DNA from: Isoetes taiwanensis
Lineage: Eukaryota; Streptophyta; Lycopodiopsida; Isoetales; Isoetaceae
Assembly (NCBI GenBank): GCA_021234155.1
Contig: JAJEKV010000008.1
Span: forward strand, 13,887,410-13,951,409
Reading direction: 5' to 3'
Length of the DNA: 64,000 nt
Shown: one piece after another, positions 33,721 through 44,389 of the stretch
Layout: every line of letters starts with the position of its first letter
Position numbering within the stretch: the stretch's first letter is position 1
Program-made: the position numbers and the translations under genes
The notes under the pieces: generated by a model
Database searches by the model: none
Seen by the model: the letters and a program-made list of their open reading frames with translations, nothing else
What the model was told of the DNA's origin: nothing

Positions 33721-36045
33721 AAGTTTTCCACTTTTACAGTTCTTAGGCTATAACTCCTTTTTCTTCCATGTATTTTCGTCTCCTCTACCAATTTCTCGTT
33801 ATTGATCATATGTACTCGTAGTGTAGGTTAGTGTAAGGAGCTTTATTGTCCCTTTTTCTGCTTAGAACTCATGTTTTAACTCTCATGTACGTGAAGTACC
33901 TTTACCTAGATTCTTGGCCATTGATTGGGGTATCAAAGTAATCGATTGTTGTGTTCTAGTGTAAAACCCATTTGCAGTAGGTGAACTAAGCTTGAGCACT
34001 AGGATGGATGGCCTCTATGGCCCTTTGTCACTTGCCCAGTTGTGGTTTAGTTTGTAAGCCACCTTTACAGAAAGATCACTCTCTATCCTTCATGCTACTG
34101 TTTGACCCAGTTTTATTAAGCTACTAGAGTTTTCTTCCGATGAGCACTACGATCTAAGTTTGGTCTCATTTAAGTTATAGAACATCTGGATCTCTCTCTA
34201 ATTGATGGCATTACATTTGTTAGTTTTGGTATGCCTTCATTGACATCTAGCCCGACTATATAGTAATCTTTTTTGTAGTAATCTTTTTTTTTGTTAAAAT
34301 CTAGCTATACTTCTGTTGGCTTCATCAAGTTGTTGGATATATATCAATTAATTTATCATTTTTACTAGCGTCATTGCCGACATTTTTTACGATCTTTGCA
34401 ATACACCAAAGAGAATGTTCATTGATTAGATGGCGCCTTCAGAACTAGGGTTATTTTATCAGACTGCACATCTTCTTTTCTTTGACTACCAGAGCTTTAA
34501 TTCCAGTTGCTCTTCAAGTTTTACTTTGCTTTGCTCTATTCTAGTTCCATAGCGATTGTTTCTTTTTGAATGGCTTCAAGATGCCTTTTCAGGTCTATCT
34601 GTGATCTGCCATAGCATGTGGTGGAGTAGCCAAACTCCATTCCACAGCAAGATTCATGCGGTTGTATATTCTCTAGATGCTTGAAGCTGTGCTTAAGAGC
34701 CATTGGGTAGAGCTATTTCATTACATCTTGTGGAGTATGGCACAAGTGGTTGGAAGCTACATTTTTGCTATTAGGAGTCTTATGGACTGGAATCAACATT
34801 ACTTCTTGGGGCAATTGACCAAGAGTTATGCAGACGACATAACATTTCTTTTCTACATATTGTCTGCCTTTTTGTAGGTAGCATCATTTCGGTATGGCGG
34901 GTATTCCTTAGTTGCATATGATTTTAGATTCCTATAGGCTTCCTCTTTCTATGGTCTTAGTATGACCTTGCCCAAATAAATGTTATTTTAGGCTCACGTT
35001 TACGTTGGTGTGGATATTCCTTTGTTGCTTTATGCACCATAGGCTGGTCGGTTCATCATGTCCTAGTTACCGCTCATTACTCAATTTTTTCTGTGTTTAT
35101 GCTACCTTGTTAGTATCTTATCTTGTCACGAGAATCTAGTATGTCTTAGCCCCATTGGATGTCTGTCTATATATACAAGCATCCCAATTATGCACATGGT
35201 TGCAAATCTTGTAGAATGAAGAAGCATGTACTTGAGTTGCATTATTTTATTTTTTGAGTGCAATGTTGAAGCATATAATTAAGAGTAGGCATGTTTTGTT
35301 TTCTTTGCAAGCCTTAGATCTTACCTTAGACCTTATTAGGTCACTTTATATTTTCCTCTTATCTTTTGTTGTGGACATAGCCAAGTTGGATCCACAGGTT
35401 TCATGTCTTATGAGATCTTCCATATATTTGTTGATTTTTTATTACTTGTGTACTATATCCTGGCGATGAAATTTCATTTAGAGCTAGTTTAGATGATAAT
35501 ATAATGCGGGTAGACTTTCATAGGGATTTGAGCTTGCAGTGAGAATTCGAACTTACCTGGTGTTGGCTTGGATTGATGGTGTTATCTTGGGCCCGATGGC
35601 AACTTATGCTATCTTACCTTTGCTAGAAGGGGAGGCATTGCATATTAGAGCTCTATGAAACATGTACTCACGGTGTTCAATGCACTAAAAGCATCGTAAA
35701 GTATTTCACATAGTGCGGTGCTACCAAAGATGAAGCTTTTACGGGTATGCGGTGCATATAAAGATGTAAATTCTATCATAGCGAACCATTTGACATAGCA
35801 GTAGCGATCAAAGTTCATTTCTTTTTTTTTACTATAAGCTATTGAACAAGCCCTTTCACATGAACATTTGGCTTGTTACGGGCTGCCATGATCTACCATA
35901 ACACGGGTAAAAGGCTGGTCGTTGTAACATTTCGATCTACTCATGAGTTAAAAGGCCGTGCGCTTTTTGTTCCTCGCCATTCAATGAATTTTAATTTACG
36001 CTCTTTCATAACCCTTATTAGATTTGCAAAGTTGTCCATTTTATT

Positions 36046-36150
36046 TTTCTCTTTCTATTAGTTCTAAGCTTTTAATACTTGCTCTCCTTTCCTTTCTCTT
36101 TCTATTAGTTCTAAGTTGTTGATACTTGCTCTCCTTTCCTTTTCTCCCCT
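36046..36150 (+). repeat. Tandem duplication, about 50 bp, two copies
   Basis: CTCTTTCTATTAGTTCTAAG plus TACTTGCTCTCCTTTCCTTT occurs at 36049 and again at 36099, with a small central difference (CTTTTAA versus TTGTTGA). Confidence 0.9.
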
Positions 36151-37516
36151 TGTTAGTGCAAATCTACTTTGCATTTTCATCTATTACCTGGAGACCAATG
36201 TTTATAGTCTTGCATAAGAGTAAGTCACAAGATTTTCGAGGTTAGTCTTGAGATTCTTTGAAGAACTTGAACATCTTCATTTTCACTCTGAATGCTAAGT
36301 CTTGCTTTCGTACTGTTAAGAGGTTAATGACTACACTATGATTGGGTTTATGACTACATTATGATTGGTTATTCCAAATGCTGATTAGGCACCTCGAGGT
36401 GATCACATCTTTGGCATAAGAGCGATTTAGTCAAATGCTTGGTATGAGCTTGTTGCAATATGGTTTTTTTGTGAAAATTTAGATGTTTTTTTCATCCTTT
36501 TAGGGACACATATATGGGCGAGTTCATCTTCTGTAAATCTGTTTGTGTGTAATGAGTTAAGCCTGGGGTGGGAAAATATAGATTTGCATTCTCTAAATTT
36601 GAATAGTTTTTAGCTTTGCTTAAGTTGTTTCCTTGGTCTCCATGCCTCCTTTTTTCGTTTGTTTCTTTTGTTTAAGTTGCGATATAGTGTGGCTTTGAGT
36701 TCCAATTGTATTGAATTTGTATTGAAGTAGTCCTTACAATGATTTCCTTCGTATTTTGCTTATTCATTTCAAACGTTCTTCCAACTTCCTAAATGAACCT
36801 TTAGACATTGTTAAAGTGCCGACATTACATCTGGAACATGGAACAGTGTTGGCAATGTTGGGTGCATTGGTATTTCGTTTCAGACATTGTTGGTTTATTC
36901 AATTTTTCAAATGGAAATTGGCATGTTTTGGACCTCCTTGGTAAATTATTTTTGCAATCAAGTTATGTCAGTTCATTGTTTATTTTGTTCACATGTACTA
37001 TTGAATGCCATTTGAGTCGGGATTGCATGGCGTGTCTCATGTGTGGGATCACTTGTGTGCATTCTCTTCTTATCTATGCCTTTATTGCTAAAGTTGAATT
37101 ATCAAATGAATAGATATCTAGAGCATGGAAGCTTTCAAAGATAAACCTTGTTAGTCATGGCGTGGGCTTAGTTAAATGTGCATCATTGGCTCTTGTGCCT
37201 AGATAATATTCTTGTGCATTGGTGGCCGCTTATGTTGTTATTGCCAATTTGTCTTGTTCGATAGGCCTATTAGTAGTCTCGAGGTTTTATTCGTTCATAG
37301 TTTGCCCCAATTACTCCAAGATTGTACTTCGCACTTTGTCTCCATAATTTAGTTGGTCGTTGTTTCTAGAGTTTTAGTTGGTCGGTTAAGTTTGACTTAG
37401 AGTCTATTGTTCCATTGATTTTTCGGATTGCACTCATGATGTCTGTCAATGTTGTATTGTAGCAACATGCTATTTCAATTTGAAGGTTTGACGTGGCATT
37501 TCGATTGCATGTTCGT

Positions 37517-37607
37517 AATTGCACAATGGTATGTTTGAAGACTGGCCTCTGAACGTTTGGTTGCACAAGGGTACGTTTGAAGAGTGGTCTTTAAACGTTT
37601 GGTTATG
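37517..37607 (+). repeat. Tandem duplication, about 45 bp, two copies
   Basis: GCACAATGGTATGTTTGAAG...AACGTTTGGTT at 37519 is followed by GCACAAGGGTACGTTTGAAG...AACGTTTGGTT at 37564. Confidence 0.85.
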
Positions 37608-37655
37608 TTTTAGTAGTCTTTGGGAGTTATTTGGTGCCCTGTTGTTTTATTGGCC

Positions 37656-37720
37656 AGGAGGGCTTCTTTGGAGGTTATTCAATTTGATGAGGAGGGCTTC
37701 TTTGGAGGTTATTCAATTAT
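37656..37720 (+). repeat. Tandem duplication, 33 bp, two copies
   Basis: GAGGGCTTCTTTGGAGGTTA then TTCAATT occurs at 37659 and again at 37692, identical over the first 27 bases. Confidence 0.9.
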
Positions 37721-38299
37721 CTCTACTCATATGTGCAATCTGTGTCGTGATTGTTTTAATGGCTCCTTGCTTATGAGGATGTTTTAGATTTGAGTTTTTA
37801 CTATTTGTTGGTCGTTTTAAATTTTGGACTTTTATGCTCGAGTCACATTCCTTTTTTATTTCAATTTGTAGGCTCTTTGGCTTTGTTATGGGGAGGTAAG
37901 ATTTTGTTTGAGTTTGGCTTTGTAGATATCATAGGACTTTGTAGGCTTCGTATTGGTTTGGCTTTTTATATGATATGGGCTTTGAGCTTTCTTGTTTGTG
38001 ATGGATGTTGGTGGTTTAGACACTTGTAGTTCCTACTTTTTGTTGCGTCGAGCTATAGTGTTAAGCATGATTTCATTAATTGGATAAAAATAACGCCAAT
38101 TTTGAGAATTTTAAGCACACCTTATTTGCTCAAGCCACGAATACTTTCACCTTGTTCTCGAGCCCAACAAACATGGGTAATTAACATACACATATACATG
38201 CAAATTATGTGTTATACTTGTATGTGTACATGATACTTGTAGAAGCCCAATAATGGCCCTACATTCTACACCAATAATTCACATCAATAATTTCACTTC

Positions 38300-38309
38300 A
38301 CTATAAAAG
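38300..38309 (+). promoter_or_regulatory. TATA box of duplicated unit 1
   Basis: ACTATAAAAG lies about 40 bp upstream of the ATG at 38345. The frame from that ATG closes after 17 codons, so this unit may be broken. Confidence 0.45.
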
Positions 38310-38822
38310 CATTTCGACTTCGGGGTAGAGATCATTCATTTTCCATGGCTTCCTCGATGCCTCGTCCGAGCACATCCGATCTTTCAAGTGCTACTTGAGC
38401 TACAATGATCACGAATGAATCGCCAAGAAATGGTGTCAATCTTGATCCATGGCTCCAATCTAAGGCTGATAGTCGCTAGTGCTTGCTAGGGAAGCTCACT
38501 CGTGTTAAAGTCCACATTTTCGGCTTCACGATCGGAGATCTATGAAATTTGAATAGCATCACGAGCTTTGATGTTGATGATGAGTGAATCAATGTTATCG
38601 GTGATGACTCGCGTATGCATTTACGATGTAATAATGGTATGAGCACCTATAAACTATGTAAGGATGTAATAGCACAATGAATTACTAAAGCTTTTCAATC
38701 ACACCTGAATTACTAAAGCACAAAAACATATCCATACGAAAGATGTATTATACTTGTATGTATACAACAGTCTTATACACGCGCAATAATTGGGGTAAAG
38801 TCTACCCCAATAATTCTACCTC

Positions 38823-38832
38823 ACTATAAAAA
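38823..38832 (+). promoter_or_regulatory. TATA box of duplicated unit 2
   Basis: ACTATAAAAA lies about 40 bp upstream of the ATG at 38868. The same spacing and flanking blocks occur in unit 1. Confidence 0.45.
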
Positions 38833-38867
38833 CTCCTCACCTCGGGGCCAAAGTTCATTCATCTCCC

Positions 38868-39113
38868 ATGGATTTTTCGCCTTCATCAGTTCACCACATC
38901 GAGGCGATCAAGTGCTCAATGAGCCACTCTGATCTTGTTGGTTGCCTAGGCAGGCATCTTCTTCTTGATCCCTACACCGCGAAGAAAAGCTTTGGGTCTT
39001 TGAGATTCGGTGCCCTAGCGTCAATTCGTGTGATGATCCATCCGATTTGGCTTCTGGCGCGCATGAGCTATGAGATATCGGGGATCACTACTACGGATCA
39101 TGAAGATGAATGA
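38868..39113 (+). CDS. Small ORF behind a TATA box, 81 codons, function unknown
   Basis: Starts MDFSPSSVHHIEAIKCSMSH and ends with the acidic TTTDHEDE. The Kozak-like CCCATGG context and a TATA box at 38823 support the start. A middle segment contains LARMSYEISGITT. The paralogous frame in unit 1 is closed early. No family is recognised; it could be a non-autonomous element gene or a decayed host gene. Confidence 0.3.
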   Translation: MDFSPSSVHHIEAIKCSMSHSDLVGCLGRHLLLDPYTAKKSFGSLRFGALASIRVMIHPIWLLARMSYEISGITTTDHEDE

Positions 39114-39474
39114 ATCACCTATTCAACATGTTATAGTGTAAGAGCTCTTGTGTTAAGATGAAAAATGCAAGACGTAATAAATAATAAATAGTCTATTGTA
39201 GTGATGTTATGGATAATAAATATTCTCTTGTGAAATCTCAGAATGTACCGCAAGACTCAAGTTTCATCTCCATCCTCGGATGCCTCTTTAGCAAGCAATT
39301 CCTGTAGGCTGGATTCCCTCTGATGGGAGGTATCACAACTGTAATGGCTTTGGTTCCTGAGACCAAGCATAGTCTATCGTTTTTGAGAGGCGATAACGTG
39401 GTCGTCATTAGGATTCGCCTCCACTTCTTATGCCGCCAGATCCAGATATTGTTGATAAATGCGGGGTGCCTTTC

Positions 39475-40361
39475 CTAGCCACAGGCTCCCACCAAGTTAT
39501 AATGAGGGGCAGTGTGATCTTGTATTGGATCCTCTTCCACATACGCTAACCATGTAGGACATGCATCTGCTTGTCTCACAAGAAGAAACATACCTTTCTG
39601 TACATCTTGGTATGGGTCAAATATCTCCACTGCATTCTTGGGTTTATCCTTAGCAGGCCCAACATAGGCAGCCGGAGCATCATATCGATCGACCTGAATA
39701 GATTCAGGCTCTTGAAGCACAACTTGCCTTGTTTGGGGCCAGAAGTTCTGAATTTCTGGATTGCCCGGGGGTACTTCACCTAGCACACGCATCACTTCGC
39801 ACCAGTAGTCCATGACCTCGTTCATGTAGGTATTAGACCACGAGTTCACACCAGCCCTGGAGATGTTAGCCCAATGCATAATGTATTTCGCAATGGACGA
39901 CCTCAATGCTCCTATGTCCTTGAGGCATGCATATGGCCTGACAGTCTTGGGCGAGCCAATCGGTATCTTTGGCAAACCATTGTCATCTGCTTTCCACATC
40001 CGAATACCCTTTTCTGGCAACCATTCTCTATGACCAGGTCTCATCTTGTAATACATTAATGGCCACCCATCATTCATGCAGAACTTGAATAACAGGGGCT
40101 CCAAGTGACCAACCAAACGGTCCTTCTTATCGGGGAATGTAACCTTTTCGAACCCCTTCCAATGGGAACCTCGGTAACAAGGTATGGTGTCGGTGCCTTT
40201 GTGCTACATTCTCGGAAGAGTTGCATTAGTTCTGGAATAGTTAGAGCATCCGACCTGCGCATTAACGTTGAATAGTTACCGAAGAGCGCATCAATGTCAT
40301 CATGAGTGTGGCCTACCATCATGAAGCCAACCTGTATTTGATCAAAAACACCCAACCACAC
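39475..40361 (-). pseudogene. Transposon protein with GHTHDDID motif, C2 copy
   Basis: Read on the minus strand, the protein starts before VGFMMVGHTHDDIDALFGNY (about 40290-40345) and continues TIPELMQLFRECSTKAPTP, then after one frame change (about 40110-40150) EPLLFKFCMNDGWPLMYYKM, PYACLKDIGALRSSIAKYI, and WLAYVEEDPIQDHTAPHYN near the C-terminus. The GHTHDxID block followed by a long charged C-terminal region is the architecture of DUF7869-type transposon proteins; the catalytic mechanism of this group is not established. It is divergently oriented from the gene at 40547, about 190 bp apart, so both could share a promoter region inside one element. The N-terminal half is not seen upstream and may be lost. 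Confidence 0.65.
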
Positions 40362-40546
40362 AAGATAGGATAGGTAAGAGAAGGATAGGATCAGAACACT
40401 TTCGGATAGGCTTCATGTTTTTATTACAATAATTTTTTCGAGCAACGTCTCACGGATATTGCGACAGCGTCTCACGGATACGAGATTTAATCGTCAAAGC
40501 AAACTATAATAAAGAGGCAGTTCAAGGTAATCTGCCTGCAGTTTTT

Positions 40547-41908
40547 TTGGAAGCTATTGTTGCTATAATGAGTCCAAATGAGGCCCGGAAAATGAAAGAG
40601 AAGCAAAACATCGTGCAGCACGTAACAAAAAGTGGCATCCTTGTGTCTGCATCGGTGTCAGAAAATGCCAGTTTGATTTTTGTAGACATGCGTAGTTTTT
40701 CCACCCTGTGGGATGTGAAAAAATACACAGATTTTTTTAGCAGAGTTGCAGGCATGACACATGCAAAAGTGTACCATATTGTCATGTTTCTCAGATCGGT
40801 ACATTTGCCAAACTGTTTGTACAGTCTTAGCCAGATACAAGGTAGCTCCCATGTTTCCCTAGGGGCTTATGAAGAGAAAGGATGGGAGAGCAAAAAAAAT
40901 ATAAAAGAATTCCAGTATTATGTCAGCCATGTGACAATAAACAGGAGTGACGTTCGGGTGCTGCCCGTAAAACCCAACTTGGAGTTGCGACTGACTCAAG
41001 TCACTAAAGCACCACAGAGCACTCCTCTTCCAAAATATCCGATAACTGGCGACGAAGATGTAGATGCAAAAACAAAAAGAAAGTATTTGGAGTTCTTTAG
41101 GTAAACCCAAATTCATGGGCAGCTACTATGGGCGACCGTCCTCAAGAGCCAGGCAAAAACCTCTTATGTCTATTATATAGTGAAGGAGCTGGTACCATTA
41201 GAAGGTTGCGTTTTGGATTTCTTCTCAGGCGGAAGTGCCTCAAGGGTAGCGTTGATGCAAGGAAAACGGAGTGTTGCTTTTGAGTTTGACAAGGTATGCC
41301 GATTTCCTTAGATCTTTCTTGAGATTCTAGAAAATGGCAAGGCGACATGGAAGAGGAAGGTGATGAGCAAGATGAGCAACGTGAAGAGCAAGGTTCCAAA
41401 ACAAGCCCGATATTAATATAACACGAGGAACGGATCTCGACAACATGGATCGAGATACTAGAAGGCACGGATCGAGAAAAAAAGCTTCGAAGAAAGGATC
41501 AAGGAGACCCGGTAGAACCGATAGAAGACCGGACCGAGAAGGCACGGGCAAAACTTGATCCAACTTTCAAGAAGCTTGAAGCACTGAACGAACGAACTTG
41601 GACAATCGTAATGCCACCGCTAACTAAGCAATTGGACAAGCAACCGGACAAGGCCCTTCCTAATTTAGAGTATGGTGAAACTTCAAGCCGCAGCCGGAAG
41701 TGGGAGAACCTCCCAGACCCTTCACCTAAAAAGGCGAAGGTTGGTACCCTCTAATGAATATTCGAGCAATTGCGGGCCTAATTGTTTAATAGCCAAGATA
41801 TGTAAGGCGTGTTAAGAACGCAGCACGGGCAATGGATGTTGACATCCCAGAAATAACTGGATATACAGAAATGGACCTGTCACAGACCCTTGCTATTGGA
41901 AAGGAGCA
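40547..41908 (+). pseudogene. DNA-methyltransferase-like protein, C2 copy, interrupted by a Helitron
   Basis: An uninterrupted frame of 185 codons (40547-41104) is followed, after a one-base shift, by GQLLWATVLKSQAKTSYVYY and the block VLDFFSGGSASRVALMQGKR..VAFEFD (41208-41290). The last block resembles motif I (FxGxG plus an acidic residue after the next strand) of N6-adenine/N4-cytosine DNA methyltransferases. Near codon 45 the string LIFVDMRS sits where a class-beta enzyme would carry DPPY, so the order IV then I fits that class, but the catalytic motif is not conserved and activity is doubtful. A Glu-rich tail follows (clean in C1 at 1425-1991). The Helitron at 41909 splits the tail, and the remainder (IARIAAEHGVDP) resumes at 48711. 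The TAA at 41102 may be an intron boundary (TTTAG|GTAAA resembles a 5' splice site). Confidence 0.55.
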
Positions 41909-42065
41909 TCCTATATTATAAAATTATGGTGTATGTCTGTCTTGAATCTCGCCCTAAAATTGGATGGCTTAGATTGAAGCCCTAAATCGGGCGGTCCTGG
42001 AAGAAGGAAAATTGGTCCTCTGCGTGATCGAGGAGTGGAGGCAGCGATTGCCGGATCTACTTGCC

Positions 42066-42437
42066 TTAACCATCAATTGCTTCTGCTCTTTGAAATTCTT
42101 TTAGTACAAAAAACAAAGCAGAGGATTGCAGCCAAAAGCAGGGTAGCCTCAGAACAATAGAAATACAGATGGATTGTTCCACAACGATTGTGCCACCACA
42201 TTCTTGAGCAACGGAAGTGCGGTGACTTTCTGCTTCAACGCCGACCTCTGCTTCCATGGAAAACGTAGCTTCCTGGCTGCCGGTATTGCTCTCTTCTTCT
42301 CGATACTTCTGCATCTTCCTATAAGCTACATTTCCTCTTTCACATGCATTCTCAAGCTTCACATGCATCGAGTGGCCCTCTGCACCGTCAAAACAGGCAG
42401 TCTTTTGGATTCCCAGTTAGCGAGCAACAATGGATAA
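42066..42437 (-). other. Coding-like segment within the Helitron (possible captured exon)
   Basis: The minus frame 42066-42368 starts MHVKLENACERGNVAYRKM and continues QKYREEESNTGSQEATFSM and a Glu-rich EAEVGVEAESHR; its second half is hydrophobic and less convincing. A plus frame overlaps it (42174-42437). Helitrons often carry host exons, so the minus frame is a candidate capture, but no donor gene is visible here. Confidence 0.25.
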
Positions 42438-43396
42438 TCTCCCAGGCAGCCACTATCTAGGGCCACTGCGAGATGTATAGCAGAGGTAAAGCTTCAAATC
42501 CACTGCTATTACAGGATATATAAATGATATGATGGATATTTGAATGGTAACAATTGTCTTAATGTATATTTCCTTTCTCTACTTTGTAGAATGAATCTGC
42601 CGAGAATGCGCCAAAAGAGTTTCCACTGACATCTGCAAAGATTTCAAATTCCTGAAGCTCAAGTTCTCTACTTCAAAAGCGTAGCTCAAGGTAAGAACTT
42701 TGCCATAGGCATATAGAATTAGAATGCACTTGGCCATAGGCATATAGAATTGGAACCACGTATCAGAGTATCATGTGTGTTTCATTGTCATTGCAGATGC
42801 TATATTGAGCCTTTTCAGTTGAGTTATTGACATGTCACATGATGAAGAACAATTGCTTTAGTGTGTTATCTCCAACAAGTTGAAGGACTAATAATGTGGC
42901 TGTTGTCCATGTCAAACAAAGAAAAACAATTTAAGTCTACATTTTAGTTTTATACATATTCATGAAGAAAAAATTTCAAGTTTCTTTGCATCAAAAGAAT
43001 GACCATGCTGGGTTTTGTGACCGCCATAGCAATTGAAGGCAGCACTGTACCTGGTTTATCAGTGTTCTATTTAGAGCATGAATTTTTTCTTCAATTGCGG
43101 GAAATGTAGATGTTGTGTGATATGCAGGAGAAATATTGCGATGTTACTTGCCTTGCATTGTTACATATTTGAAGCATATTTGAAGTCTATATCCAGTTAA
43201 GAGCAAGGAATGAATTTATAAAGCTACCGGTTCTAGATCAATGCCTAGAGTATGACCATCACTATATTACTTTGTTGCCTACAGAAAGAAATAATCATAG
43301 AGCAAGGAGCAAGATTTTGAAGTCCTGATATGGAGAAGCAGAATGAGTAAACAGAGAAATTCTCATGGTTGAGGCAGATCATGTTACAATAGCCCC

Positions 43397-43732
43397 ATGT
43401 CCCATGTCGTTCAAAAAATTGAAGGCTTGATTATTGAGTACAGAAGATGCAGTTCCACTTCCGGTGGATTCAATGCTTGGACGGTTCAATGGTTGCTTGA
43501 GAAGCTTGCACCTCGCCCTAGATCAGACGGCTTTAATTGTGCCGTGTGGCATCATCTGCACCTTCAGTCTCGCATTAAGAGCTATGGCTCCTCGCGATTT
43601 AGGGCTCTTGCAGAAGAGGTGATCGGATTCCTGGACATGGCAGATGTTTGGAATGGGCCTGCGCCATCTAAATCTTTTGATTCACAGAGTAGCCCTAATG
43701 GCTTTAGCTTCAAGGAGATCCATATAGGTTAA
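43397..43732 (+). other. Coding-like segment within the Helitron, 111 codons
   Basis: MSHVVQKIEGLIIEYRRCSS, then WLLEKLAPRPRSDGFNC and EEVIGFLDMADVWNGPAPS, ending EIHIG. It has a slightly higher GC content than the surroundings and a protein-like composition; it may be a captured host exon. No family is recognised. Around it (42440-43390 and 43735-44385) I see only AT-rich sequence with short duplications (for example CTGCGTTTTTCCTTATGATC-like strings at 43810-43935). Confidence 0.25.
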
Positions 43733-43986
43733 CAATCCAAAGCACGCAGCGCAGATCGGGAATCTTATTCCGGCCCCAAATCGAGTCTCGGTCATTTTTA
43801 AACAAGTCTCTGCGTTTTTTTCCATATGAGAGGGTCTCGGTCATTTTTTTCCTTAAAAAGAGTATGGGTTTTTCCTTATGATCTTGACTTAGTTAAAAGA
43901 GTCTGCGTTTTTCCTTATGATCTTGACTGCTCAAGGCCGCTAGATAGTAGATAGGGACGGTGGGAATCTAGATTTAATCCATTCAT

Positions 43987-44025
<39 letters not shown>

Positions 44026-44389
44026 AGAGAGTCATAGTTACTCCCGTAGTTTACCGCGCTTGGTTGAATTTCTTCACTTTGACATTCGAGCTTGGGGCAG
44101 AAATCACATTTGCGTCAACATCCGAGGGACCATCGCAATGCTTTGTTTTAATTAAACAATGGATTCCCCTTGTCCGTTCCGGTTCGAGATGACTGTTCGC
44201 CTTAGGGGAGAGCACCCAGAGGGATGCATTCTACGTCCCGTCGCCCGTCGGCACGAGGAGGCCCGCCCTCGCCCGCGGGGAGGCGGCTTCCGGCGCAACC
44301 CGCCAACATGGGCGCTTAGACCAATACTGTTGCTCTAGATTCCCGAGACACGCGAAAAATTAATGCACATCTTGCAATAATCCCCGCTC

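Larger units (their letters stand above)
33806..38150. other. Long T-rich tract, no gene recognised
   Basis: About 4.3 kb in which the plus strand is rich in T and G and poor in A and C, with scattered hydrophobic short frames (for example 35254-35469, 37790-38029) that are expected from T-rich codons. Three small tandem duplications are listed separately. I find no splice-supported gene or transposon domain. Confidence 0.5.
38160..39130 (+). repeat. Tandemly duplicated promoter-like unit, two diverged copies
   Basis: Unit 1 (about 38200-38640) and unit 2 (about 38745-39115) share ordered blocks: ACTTGTATGT(G/A)TACA, CCAATAATT, CACTATAAAA, (T/C)TCGGGG, TTCATTCAT, CCATGG at the start of a frame, a block around CCGATCT / CTGATCT, and a tail with GATGA(G/A)TGAATCA. 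The strongest conservation covers the TATA box and the ATG region, so each unit looks like a small gene with its promoter. Confidence 0.7.
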
